From positions 1 to 64,000 of the forward strand of contig PAMZ01000014.1 in the NCBI GenBank assembly GCA_002707495.1: a DNA stretch of 64,000 nucleotides, in the 5' to 3' direction. Position numbers and translations under genes: made by a program. Source of the DNA: Halobacteriovoraceae bacterium. GTDB taxonomy: Bacteria; Bdellovibrionota; Bacteriovoracia; Bacteriovoracales; Bacteriovoracaceae. The notes beneath the pieces are model-generated. The model had not been told where the DNA came from. It did no database searches and was given only the letters and a program-made list of their open reading frames with translations. Position 1 is the first letter of the stretch; each line of letters opens with the position of its first letter. Of this stretch, positions 34,811 to 41,880 are shown piece after piece.

Positions 34811-34846
34811 AATTCCCTTTGGCTTTTATCAAAGCTTCAGGGAATT
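34811..34846 (-). terminator. Attenuator-type hairpin after flp
   Basis: AATTCCCT (34811-34818) pairs with AGGGAATT (34839-34846), with further pairing possible in the loop. It overlaps the flp stop codon and has only a weak T-rich tail (AATTTTCC), so partial termination is likely. That would yield more flp than downstream tad mRNA, the usual need for a major pilin. Confidence 0.55.
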
Positions 34847-35027
34847 ACCTAAAGATCTCATCAGGATTTGCTCTGTCGAAAACCCCTTGGATTAGCGATT
34901 CAAGTCTTCCTGATAAAGTGTCTTTAAACTTAAAAATTATGGCCGCAACAACCGCTACGAGCAAAATATACTCGGTGGATGTCTGACCATCTTCATCTCT
35001 CAAATAATTGAAAAATTCCTTAACCAT
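34845..35027 (-). CDS. flp: Major Flp pilin candidate
   Basis: A 60-residue Flp-family pilin: short polar leader MVKEFFNYLRDEDG, cleavage before QTSTEYILLVAVVAAIIFKF, then a charged tail. Length, the glycine-Q-x-x-x-E-Y pattern and its place as first gene of the tad operon mark it as the structural subunit. AGGAGA precedes the ATG by six bases. A 17-codon leader ORF overlaps its start, a sigma28-like promoter lies just upstream, and a second extended -10 promoter lies beyond that. Confidence 0.88.
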   Translation of the reverse strand: MVKEFFNYLRDEDGQTSTEYILLVAVVAAIIFKFKDTLSGRLESLIQGVFDRANPDEIFR

Positions 35028-35073
35028 GAAATTCTCCTGTTATAGGTACTACCCTATCGGTTGGATTCCCCAT
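35020..35073 (-). CDS. 17-codon leader ORF overlapping flp start
   Basis: The sequence AAAGGAGTAAAGTTT-ATG has a good ribosome site and opens a 17-codon frame (MGNPTDRVVPITGEFHG) ending at TAA seven bases inside flp. It is translated only from the longer transcript, since the sigma28-like -35 box overlaps its ribosome site. Whether it is truly translated is unknown; it may couple to or interfere with flp initiation. Confidence 0.4.
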   Translation of the reverse strand: MGNPTDRVVPITGEFHG

Positions 35074-35081
35074 AAACTTTA
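35054..35081 (-). promoter_or_regulatory. Sigma28-like promoter of flp
   Basis: On the minus strand TAAAGTTT (35081-35074), a perfect FliA -35 octamer, is followed after 12 bases by ACCGATAG (35061-35054; six of eight to GCCGATAA). Spacing is one base longer than ideal. Transcription would begin about 20 bases before the flp ATG, keeping the AGGAGA site. Confidence 0.5.
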
Positions 35082-35088
35082 CTCCTTT

Positions 35089-35230
35089 ATTTCATTATAA
35101 CACTATGCAGCATCAAAAGCTATAAAATAGCTGTTTACTGGTATAAAGCACTGAAATCACGGTAGGTGGAAAATATTAGCCACCAAAATATCTAACTAAA
35201 AATTTCGTTTTATAGGTGTTATAATGAAAT
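35089..35230. repeat. 15-bp inverted repeat carrying two divergent promoters
   Basis: ATTTCATTATAACAC (35089-35103) is the exact inverted complement of GTGTTATAATGAAAT (35216-35230). Each arm contains TGTTATAAT, an extended -10 element, one facing left toward the flp-tad operon and one facing right toward the 6S RNA. Between them lie a palindrome AGCTAT-AAA-ATAGCT (35118-35132), centred near -38 of the leftward promoter, and GGTGG-N10-CCACC (35165-35184). Nothing else is seen in this gap. Confidence 0.75.
35217..35225 (+). promoter_or_regulatory. Extended -10 promoter of 6S RNA
   Basis: TGTTATAAT is a perfect TGn plus TATAAT. No good -35 box is found at 16-18 bases, as is usual for extended -10 promoters. 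The predicted start is 35232, the first base of the 6S closing stem. Confidence 0.7.
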
Positions 35231-35231
35231 T

Positions 35232-35411
35232 GGGTTTGAGGGCGTAACACGAGTTTCGCCCTACAAAGATTTATTCGGGAGCTGTCCCTGATCACGGTGA
35301 GCATGCCCAACAAGTCATAAATGTGACTTGCTAAATGGGAAGCCTAAAGTGATTACTAATTGCGCCCACCTGTTTAACAGGGGCGCGAAACCAAAAATCG
35401 TCCTCGAACCC
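35232..35411 (+). ncRNA. ssrS: 6S RNA
   Basis: About 180 nucleotides, the normal 6S length. The ends form a 13-base-pair closing stem (GGGTTTGAGGGCG with CGTCCTCGAACCC, allowing G-U pairs). Inside is GGTGAGCATGC, followed by a short hairpin (AAGTCA...TGACTT) and GAAGCCT, in the same order as in enterobacterial 6S RNA (GGTGAGCATGC ... GAAGCCTTAAAACTGCG). 6S RNA mimics an open promoter and traps the housekeeping RNA polymerase in stationary phase. It lies alone between the flp promoter region and a hypothetical gene; no strong terminator follows. Confidence 0.88.
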
Positions 35412-35417
35412 ACTTTC

Positions 35418-35446
35418 TTGACATCCCGTAGCACTACCCCCAAAAT
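35418..35446 (+). promoter_or_regulatory. Promoter giving a leaderless mRNA
   Basis: TTGACA (35418-35423), 17 bases, CAAAAT (35441-35446). The ATG of the next gene is six bases after the -10 box, so transcription should begin at the A of the start codon. No ribosome site precedes that ATG. Confidence 0.7.
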
Positions 35447-35452
35447 TTTAGT

Positions 35453-35980
35453 ATGGATACACAAAAAGAAGTTATTTCAACAAATTGGATCGAAAGTTTA
35501 GCCTTAGAAGAAATCACAATGGAGGAGTCTGGAGTTATCAACTTCAGTGAACATTTAGATCCCCTGCATATGTTGGAAGCTTCATCAATCGAGTTTATGG
35601 AAAATCTCAAAGAACGCTTTGAAATCTATGTTGGGAAATTCAACGAACTGAGATCAAACCAAGGTGATAATACTAAAGCCATTAAAATGTTTAAAATTTC
35701 AAATACAGTGAATGACTTCATGTTATTTAGAAATAGTTTGAAGCTGGTTGTAGCGAGAAGATCAGCTGATGTTATCTCTCTCGGTTTTCTTTCCAATGCT
35801 GGTGGACTCTTTGCTGCAAGATTAAACTACGAGCCAGACTCTACCAAAAAAATCCACGAAATACGTGCCCACGTAGGTGCCTTTAATAATATTCATTGGA
35901 AGTTTAATGGTGAAGATGTTGATGTAGATTCACTCGTTCGTCATTACTTAACTGAGTTTATTAAGCATACGGCGAGATAA
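35453..35980 (+). CDS. Conserved-looking hypothetical protein
   Basis: A 175-residue soluble protein with no signal peptide or membrane helix. It is acidic at the N-terminus, helical in the middle (FMENLKERFEIYVGKFNEL; TVNDFMLFRNSLKLVVARRSADVISLGFL) and ends in a mixed alpha/beta region. I recognise no family. The promoter predicts a leaderless message. It lies 41 bases after the 6S RNA, so some read-through from 6S is possible. Confidence 0.7.
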   Translation: MDTQKEVISTNWIESLALEEITMEESGVINFSEHLDPLHMLEASSIEFMENLKERFEIYVGKFNELRSNQGDNTKAIKMFKISNTVNDFMLFRNSLKLVVARRSADVISLGFLSNAGGLFAARLNYEPDSTKKIHEIRAHVGAFNNIHWKFNGEDVDVDSLVRHYLTEFIKHTAR

Positions 35981-35997
35981 TAGATCAAGCTTCCTGA

Positions 35998-36978
35998 TCA
36001 GATGAATTGAACGCCCCCAGAGGATCTTTTATTCGTTTTTATTGAACCTTCCAAGCTCTTTTTATAGCGCTCTACTGACTGCTCAATAGTGGGCATCGTG
36101 ACGTTAAACTCTTTTTGAATATTAAATACATCCATCGAAAATTTAAGTTCATCTCCCACACCTTGAAGTGCGATTTGATTTTCAGTGCGTGGGAACTCCC
36201 AATCACCTTTAGAAAGAATCCCTGTGTTTCCACCAAAGATTTCTAAATAGGTTTTAGCAAACTCATAGCGATTCATTAAATCAGATGAAGATACTTGGAT
36301 GAGCTTATTGGTGACATCTAATTCAATTCCCTTATCAACATACTCAGCAAGAGAACAAACATCTATAAATCCTGTATAAACTTTTGTGTCACAAATGATC
36401 TTTTTTCCTTGAAATTCATGTTTCTCAATAATCTCTGTCCACTTTAGATCACGACAATTATAGCTTCTCCCAAAGATAGGACAGCAGCGATAGATAATAT
36501 AATTTAGACAAGATCTTTGAATAAAAAACTCGGCCGCAGCAACAGTATTTCCATACACGCTGGAGGGGGTTGGTGTTTCATTTTCTCTAAAAATAATATC
36601 TTCACCGGAAAAAATATAACAGGTACTGAAGTAGATAAATTTAGCGTGATACCTTTCTGAAGCCATAGCCACGTTAAAAACTCCCGCTGTATTTAAAGCA
36701 TCAGCGACTTTGGGAAATTCTTGGCAAGCCCTCAAATCGGTCAATCCTACGGCATAGATGCAGACATCAGGCTTAAATAGCAGCACAAGTTTTTGTACCA
36801 ACTCTTTACTGTGTACATCACATTTTAAACTCAAGACTCCGGGAATCTCGACAGGATTAGTAAAGTAAGTTCCAATCACTCGATATTTATCTTTTAGCTG
36901 GTCGGCTAAATTCGAGCCCATAAAAGATGAAACTCCAAATATCATCACGGTTTTTTTAGTCATAGGGTATTTTAGCAT
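35998..36978 (-). CDS. RmlD-like SDR-family protein with altered catalytic site
   Basis: A 326-residue extended SDR/NAD-dependent sugar-nucleotide epimerase-like protein. The Rossmann start is MIFGVSSFMGSNLADQL (12-28), then YAVGLTDLRACQ and YFSTCYIFSGED, resembling dTDP-4-dehydrorhamnose reductase. The catalytic YxxxK is Tyr142-GNT-Val146, so the lysine is missing, and the usual STDY is STCY. It may be inactive, use a different mechanism, or act in binding. Position beside two flagellin genes suggests a role in flagellin glycan, but that is inference. The start could also be ATG 36963. Confidence 0.75.
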   Translation of the reverse strand: MLKYPMTKKTVMIFGVSSFMGSNLADQLKDKYRVIGTYFTNPVEIPGVLSLKCDVHSKELVQKLVLLFKPDVCIYAVGLTDLRACQEFPKVADALNTAGVFNVAMASERYHAKFIYFSTCYIFSGEDIIFRENETPTPSSVYGNTVAAAEFFIQRSCLNYIIYRCCPIFGRSYNCRDLKWTEIIEKHEFQGKKIICDTKVYTGFIDVCSLAEYVDKGIELDVTNKLIQVSSSDLMNRYEFAKTYLEIFGGNTGILSKGDWEFPRTENQIALQGVGDELKFSMDVFNIQKEFNVTMPTIEQSVERYKKSLEGSIKTNKRSSGGVQFI

Positions 36979-37006
36979 GGGCGGGTATAGTTTGAAATCT
37001 GAGGAA

Positions 37007-37044
37007 ATAAATAATAAAGGGATGAGTCATTCGACCCATCCCTT
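37007..37044 (-). terminator. Rho-independent terminator of flagellin gene 1
   Basis: On the minus strand AAGGGATGGGTC pairs with GACTCATCCCTT (one mismatch, four-base loop; arms 37033-37044 and 37017-37028). It is followed by a T-rich tail (TTTATTATTTATTT). It starts 14 bases after the flagellin stop. Confidence 0.88.
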
Positions 37045-37057
37045 GTAGAAAGTAAGA

Positions 37058-37894
37058 CTATTGGTTAAGTAAAGCTAATGCGTACGTCGGCGCCTGATTG
37101 GCCTGAGCCAATACTGATGTTCCCGCTTGAGTTAGGATCTGGTTTTTAGTCAGATCTGCTGTCTCTTGGGCGACATCAACGTCCCGAATTCGAGAATTTG
37201 CTTCACTAAAATTCTCTTCGGTAATTCCCAGTGTGTTAACAACTGATTGTAGCCGGTTTTGAAGCGCACCCAGGTTTGCTCTAACGCCGTTGACGTTAAC
37301 CAGGGCATCATCAAGACTTGAAAGTGCCAATTGTGATGACTCTTTCGTAGCGACTGATTCAGCTGTAATCCCGAGGGCTTCAAGTGTCGCAACCACATTT
37401 GTTCCATCGTAGCGGATTCTGTCTTGGTTAGGATTGTTTCTCGCTCCAACTTGGATTTCAACAAGTCCTGACGTTCCGTCCAGAAGTTTTCTACCATTGA
37501 ACTCTGCTGCAGTTGAGATACGTTGAATCTCTTCTTTGAGTTGCTGGAACTCAATATCTGAGAAGCTACGCTCGGTATCTCCCACTGTGTCCGATGCTGC
37601 TTGTACTGCAAGCTCTCGAAGTCGGATGATGATGTTAGAAATCTCTGAGAGACCTCCTTCCGCTGTTTGAACCATTGAAATACCATCATCTGCGTTCCTC
37701 TTTGCTTGTCTAATACTTCGGATTTGAGCTTTTAAGTTTTCACTAATCGCCAATCCTGCTGCATCATCCGCAGCTTTTGTTATTCTTTCCCCACTGGAAA
37801 GCTTTGCTAAGTTATTTTTTAATTTTAAGTTCGTTTTTCCTAACATTCTTTGAGCCGTTAAACTCTGAATATTAGTGTTAATTCGTAAACCCAT
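37058..37894 (-). CDS. fliC: Flagellin 1
   Basis: A 278-residue flagellin. The N-terminal D0/D1 helix is MGLRINTNIQSLTAQRML and contains LSSGERITKAADDAAGLAIS; the C-terminal D0 ends in LTKNQILTQAGTSVLAQANQ. The central variable domain is reduced to about 90 residues, so this is a short flagellin typical of the Bdellovibrio group. It is exported by the flagellar type III system and polymerises into the filament. A structured leader and a six-codon leader ORF precede it. Confidence 0.96.
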   Translation of the reverse strand: MGLRINTNIQSLTAQRMLGKTNLKLKNNLAKLSSGERITKAADDAAGLAISENLKAQIRSIRQAKRNADDGISMVQTAEGGLSEISNIIIRLRELAVQAASDTVGDTERSFSDIEFQQLKEEIQRISTAAEFNGRKLLDGTSGLVEIQVGARNNPNQDRIRYDGTNVVATLEALGITAESVATKESSQLALSSLDDALVNVNGVRANLGALQNRLQSVVNTLGITEENFSEANSRIRDVDVAQETADLTKNQILTQAGTSVLAQANQAPTYALALLNQ

Positions 37895-37896
37895 AT

Positions 37897-37917
37897 CTAT
37901 GCTCCGTCGTTATACAT
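37897..37917 (-). CDS. Six-codon leader ORF of flagellin 1
   Basis: AGGAGG-TTTAAC-ATG opens a frame MYNDGA ending at TAG two bases before the flagellin ATG. The strongest ribosome site in the leader therefore belongs to this tiny frame, while the flagellin ATG has a GGAG inside it. This implies that ribosomes terminate and restart on flagellin. Direct evidence is only the sequence layout. Confidence 0.5.
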   Translation of the reverse strand: MYNDGA

Positions 37918-37941
37918 GTTAAACCTCCTGTTGTAATTGAC

Positions 37942-37995
37942 GAGCCTTCTGCTCTTTTTTATTAATGGTTGTCTAAATTTAGGTTCAGGCAACCA
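37942..37995 (-). promoter_or_regulatory. Structured 5' leader of flagellin 1
   Basis: Two stems are visible on the minus strand: TGGTTG/CAACCA (37966-37971 with 37990-37995), enclosing the palindrome CTAAATTTAG, and GAGC/GCTC (37942-37945 with 37951-37954). The whole gap 37918-38103 contains no gene. It holds GCCGATGT (38072-38065), a partial sigma28 -10 box without a good -35, so the promoter remains undetermined. Confidence 0.45.
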
Positions 37996-38103
37996 GCGAC
38001 GCACACCTTATACGTCTTACTTTCTACGGTTTGAGACTTTTACATCTCGTTGCAGGTTTGTTTTTACATCGGCAGCGTTATTCAGCTGTCACCGGGGCGA
38101 ACG

Positions 38104-38949
38104 TTAGCTCGCGGCCGATTGTATTAGTGATAATGCACTTGTTGTTGAGTTATTAGCTTGCGCGAGCACAGATGTACCAGCTTGCATCAAGATATTACTC
38201 TTCGTTAACTCAGCAGTTGCAGAAGCGATATCAGCGTCACGAACTCTGGAGTTTGCAGCACTAAGGTTTTCTACACTTACTTGTAAGTTGTTTATGGTTG
38301 ACTGAAGGCGGTTTTGAAGCGCACCAAAGTCAGCTCTAATTCCTGAAACAGATACAATTGATGAGTCGATTGCAGCTAGTGAGTTTTGAGCTGAGATCTT
38401 ATCTGCTACTGAAGCAAGATTTAATCCTAGGGCCGCAACGTTTACGTCTGCACTTGAAGCATCAAAGGTTAATCTGTCACTCAAAGGGTCATTTCTTGTA
38501 CCGATTTGAATATCAAAGACAGCACCAGTTCCGTTTAGAAGTGGCACTCTGTTAAACTCTGTCGAGTTAGCGATACGGTCTACTTCCGCTACTAACTGCT
38601 CAAATTCTACGTTAAGAAACTTTCTTTCAGTTGGCCCGATAGTATCCGAGGCCGCTTGCACGGAAAGCTCTCTAAGTCTAATAAGAATGTTTGAAACTTC
38701 TGAAAGTCCACCTTCAGCAATCTGAACTAGGGAAATACCATCAGCAGCGTTTCTCTCAGCTTGTTGCATCCCTCTAATTTGTGCTTTTAGGTTTTCTGAG
38801 ATGGCCAATCCCGCGGCATCATCACCGGCACGATTGATTCTCTGTCCTGAAGAAAGTTGCTCTAGAACTTTCTGTTGATCGAGTCTGGTTTTACCCAAAT
38901 TTCTTTGAGCGTTTAAACTGGACACGTTAGTGTTAATCCGTAAACCCAT
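38104..38949 (-). CDS. fliC: Flagellin 2
   Basis: A 281-residue flagellin paralogous to the gene downstream, with MGLRINTNVSSLNAQRNLGK at the start, LSSGQRINRAGDDAAGLAIS, NRVPLLNGTGA, and an LTKSNILMQAGTSVLAQANN end. The short centre is like that of flagellin 1 but clearly diverged in sequence. AAGGAGGATAAA precedes the ATG. Multiple flagellins of different filament segments are the rule in this group. No compact terminator separates it from flagellin 1. Confidence 0.96.
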   Translation of the reverse strand: MGLRINTNVSSLNAQRNLGKTRLDQQKVLEQLSSGQRINRAGDDAAGLAISENLKAQIRGMQQAERNAADGISLVQIAEGGLSEVSNILIRLRELSVQAASDTIGPTERKFLNVEFEQLVAEVDRIANSTEFNRVPLLNGTGAVFDIQIGTRNDPLSDRLTFDASSADVNVAALGLNLASVADKISAQNSLAAIDSSIVSVSGIRADFGALQNRLQSTINNLQVSVENLSAANSRVRDADIASATAELTKSNILMQAGTSVLAQANNSTTSALSLIQSAAS

Positions 38950-38971
38950 TTTATCCTCCTTGATAAGGGTT

Positions 38972-38997
38972 CCACAGTTTCCATCCTTGGACTGTGG
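38972..38997 (-). promoter_or_regulatory. Leader hairpin of flagellin 2
   Basis: CCACAGT (38972-38978) and ACTGTGG (38991-38997) form a perfect seven-base-pair stem with a 12-base loop, 23 bases before the flagellin ATG. Further upstream (about 39024-39031 on the minus strand) GTCGATAG resembles a sigma28 -10 box, but its -35 match is poor. Confidence 0.5.
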
Positions 38998-39110
38998 GAT
39001 GACACAAGATCATCTACAAAGCCTATCGACCTTCTGCAGCTTCAAATAAAAAATAAATTGATGGGGGGAAATAATTGCCGGAAATGCTCCGATCCCTTAC
39101 TATAATGGGT

Positions 39111-40097
39111 ATGAGAAAGGTTACAAATCTAGAAGAATCTCCTGAATACGAAAAAGAAACACTCGAACTTATCGAAAGCTCTCTTGGCTATGACAAAAAT
39201 AACCAGTTCTCTATAGACTTCTATCCTCTCTTTAATAAAGATAATTTAAAAAACTGCTTTATCTTACTTGAGGACAAAAAAGTTATAGGACATATTGGCT
39301 GTCTTAATAGAAAATTCGATCTTTTAACAGAGCACCCTATTAATATGTATGGAGGTATAGCCATACATAAGGATTTTCGAGGAAAAGGTTTGTTCACAGA
39401 CTTTTTTCATAAAGTTCTCAACTCTTCCTCTAAAGCCGCCCTACATTTCTTATGGAGCGAACAATTAGAACTGTATGAAAAATTTAATTTCTATCCCTGT
39501 GTTGAGCTTATTCATTATAATAAAATTGATTCCCCCTCCTCTCATCAATGGGATCAAACAAAGCTAAAAGATATTAATCAAAAAGATCTCAATCAAATTA
39601 AAGATCTCTATACTTTAAATGAGGAAATTAGGCTTTTAAGAGACGATAAACATTGGACTGAGCTCTCAAAAATCAGCTCCTCCGACCTATACTTAAAAAG
39701 AGAAGGTGAAAAGATTTTAAACTACTTCTTCATGAATAAGGGTCAAGATTTAAAAGGAATTATTCATGAATACGGAATTATAAATGAGCATGAACTCTCA
39801 GAGCTTATAAGCTTTGGGCATCTTTGGAGTCCTTATAAAGGAGATGCTGAACTCTCCCACCAAATTCTCTTTGGAAGTGTTGCAAGACTAGGAGACTCAA
39901 AATTATTCAATTATTTTCTCAATGAATATGCAGGGGCTGAATTTATCTCCTCAACAGAGGATGAAATAACGGTTAAACTCGACTCCGAAGAATTCACTCT
40001 CTCTCAAAAAGATTTCCTTCCAGGAATACTAGGTCCAGGAAAATTTAAAGAGTTTGAAACACAGGATTTATTTATCTCTGGCTTAGATAGTATTTAA
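39111..40097 (+). CDS. GNAT-family N-acetyltransferase
   Basis: About 328 residues from ATG 39111. The acetyl-CoA-binding pattern is GGIAIHKDFRGKGLFTDFFH (about 82-101), with the preceding strand VIGHIGCLNRK. The C-terminal 180 residues have no recognised domain. Substrate unknown. Alternative starts at TTG 39075 (GGGGGGA upstream) and ATG 39105 would add 12 or two residues; I favour 39111 because the fold begins just after it. It lies divergent from flagellin 2. Confidence 0.8.
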   Translation: MRKVTNLEESPEYEKETLELIESSLGYDKNNQFSIDFYPLFNKDNLKNCFILLEDKKVIGHIGCLNRKFDLLTEHPINMYGGIAIHKDFRGKGLFTDFFHKVLNSSSKAALHFLWSEQLELYEKFNFYPCVELIHYNKIDSPSSHQWDQTKLKDINQKDLNQIKDLYTLNEEIRLLRDDKHWTELSKISSSDLYLKREGEKILNYFFMNKGQDLKGIIHEYGIINEHELSELISFGHLWSPYKGDAELSHQILFGSVARLGDSKLFNYFLNEYAGAEFISSTEDEITVKLDSEEFTLSQKDFLPGILGPGKFKEFETQDLFISGLDSI

Positions 40098-40098
40098 T

Positions 40099-41814
40099 TT
40101 ATTTAGCTCGATTGAATAAAGAAGCTCTAAAAAAAATCATTAAAGCAAGCCCCCAGAAAATATAAGAAAGGAGGGGGAGATCTTGAGGCTTTTTAACCAC
40201 GGTGTCGCCAAGAATCATCACTCCACACAAGCAAAATACCGAACAGAGAATCATAAACCCTACAAATTGAAAACTTTTAGCAAGATAGTTAATTTCCTGA
40301 TTGGTACCGATAAGGTTCAGTTCAAGTTGATACTTTCTTTTGGCAAATTCCTTCAGAAGCCATCTTAAATGGCGAGGTATAATTCGAAAAGAACTCAGAA
40401 GGTCTCTGCCAAGCCAGGCAGCTTCCTCCATCAAAGTATCTTTGGAAACCAGCTCTTCGAGAACGTCTTTGATTTCATCCTCTATAATCTCAAAAATATT
40501 GAGATCAACATTGAGAGTTTTACCAGCTCCATCCAGAGTCATCAAAGATCGAAAAATGATAAACCAATCACGTGGGAGATATATTTGATGCTTACTTAAG
40601 GTTGAAACGATAGCATAAGTTAAAGCAGTCGCATCCATTTCTTGAACACTCATCCCAACATAAGGTTGAAGGGCATCTCGAATATCATGAACGAGAAGAT
40701 CATGATTCGGTATCACCTCGTAATCCGCTACATCCAAGAATTCATACACTAGATTTTCATAATTATTAGTCAATAGTGCATAAAGAATAGCTACTAAATT
40801 GGCTCTATTCTTTTTACTCAGATTTCCGACTAAACCAAAATCAATTAAACCTATTTTATCATCAGAAAGTTTAAAGAAATTTCCTCCATGCAAATCTGCA
40901 TGAAAGAATCCATCTGAGAGCATTGTATGCATAAAGACTCTCACTCCTTCGGTGAGATTCTTTTGAAGCTCTGGAAACTCATTTATATCTTGAATATCAT
41001 TAAAAGGAGTTCCATCTAAGTACTCCATGACAAGAACTTTATCAGAGGAAAGATTTCGATAAACTTTAGGAATGACAAAAGTCTTTTTTTCATCATAGTT
41101 TTCAATGATCTTTTTTAGCTTCTGATTATTATTCGCTTCAATTAAAAAATTTAGCTCATATTGAATGCTCTTAAAGAAATCATCAATAGCCCGAGAAAGT
41201 CCTAGAAATCTTATTTCACTGGAAAACTTCTCTAATCTTTGAACGATAAAAGCAATAATTTCAAAATCAGTTTGAATCGTTGAGCGTATCCCAGGTCTTT
41301 GAATTTTTACCACCACTGGCTCACCTGTAGACTTTAATTTAGCTTTATAAACAACTCCAATGGAAGCTACTCCAATAGGAACTGGCTCGAGAGTTTCAAA
41401 AACATCTTCAATATTGTCCTCTTCTAGGCTATGCCTGAGAACTAGTTTTGCGGCTTCAAAGTCAATTGTAGAAGCTTTGTTCTGAAGTAATTTCAACTGA
41501 GAGATTAAGGCTGGGTCGAGAATATCCTCTCGCGAAGCTAAAAGTTGTCCTACCTTAATAAAACTTGGCCCTAATTCTTCAAAAGATTTTCTAAGCCTAT
41601 ATCCAACAGATTTCCAAAACGTATAGTCATCCACGCCTTCTTCTTTTTTAAAGCGAGACTTAGGAATGACAAAATTTGGAATCACAGCATTGAGCTTAGT
41701 GCCGATAATGAATTCATCGAAACCATGACGGGCAAATACTGTAAGTATCTCTCGAAATCTTTGAACATTCTTGATCGTCTTTGTCAGACCGATACCCGTT
41801 CGAATTAAGTCCAT
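40099..41814 (-). CDS. ubiB: UbiB/ABC1/AarF-family atypical kinase
   Basis: A 571-residue protein of the UbiB/ADCK family. It shows the KxGQ motif SFIKVGQLLASRED (about 83-96), GVVYKAKL, VVVKIQRPG, HADLHGGNFF and DFGLVG, with two membrane helices at the C-terminus (about 510-560). In other bacteria UbiB binds ATP and supports ubiquinone or other isoprenoid-lipid metabolism. No quinone biosynthesis gene is adjacent. A -10 box six bases before the ATG suggests leaderless expression. Confidence 0.9.
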   Translation of the reverse strand: MDLIRTGIGLTKTIKNVQRFREILTVFARHGFDEFIIGTKLNAVIPNFVIPKSRFKKEEGVDDYTFWKSVGYRLRKSFEELGPSFIKVGQLLASREDILDPALISQLKLLQNKASTIDFEAAKLVLRHSLEEDNIEDVFETLEPVPIGVASIGVVYKAKLKSTGEPVVVKIQRPGIRSTIQTDFEIIAFIVQRLEKFSSEIRFLGLSRAIDDFFKSIQYELNFLIEANNNQKLKKIIENYDEKKTFVIPKVYRNLSSDKVLVMEYLDGTPFNDIQDINEFPELQKNLTEGVRVFMHTMLSDGFFHADLHGGNFFKLSDDKIGLIDFGLVGNLSKKNRANLVAILYALLTNNYENLVYEFLDVADYEVIPNHDLLVHDIRDALQPYVGMSVQEMDATALTYAIVSTLSKHQIYLPRDWFIIFRSLMTLDGAGKTLNVDLNIFEIIEDEIKDVLEELVSKDTLMEEAAWLGRDLLSSFRIIPRHLRWLLKEFAKRKYQLELNLIGTNQEINYLAKSFQFVGFMILCSVFCLCGVMILGDTVVKKPQDLPLLSYIFWGLALMIFFRASLFNRAK

Positions 41815-41820
41815 AATATC

Positions 41821-41848
41821 ACTATAAGCGAAGTCGAAATTTAAACAA
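41821..41848 (-). promoter_or_regulatory. Promoter giving a leaderless ubiB-like mRNA
   Basis: On the minus strand TTGTTT (41848-41843), 16 bases, TATAGT (41826-41821), then six bases to the ATG. Transcription would begin at the start codon. No ribosome site is visible. Confidence 0.55.
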
Positions 41849-41880
41849 CTTGAGGCATCATTTACACCCCGGCCTGAGAT

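Noticed and set aside
38065..38072. GCCGATGT as a sigma28 promoter of flagellin 1
   Set aside because: No TAAA-like -35 box occurs 15-16 bases upstream; recorded only as a partial match.
39101..39106. TATAAT as a leaderless promoter for the GNAT gene
   Set aside because: Only four bases separate it from the ATG, too few for the start point to include the start codon.
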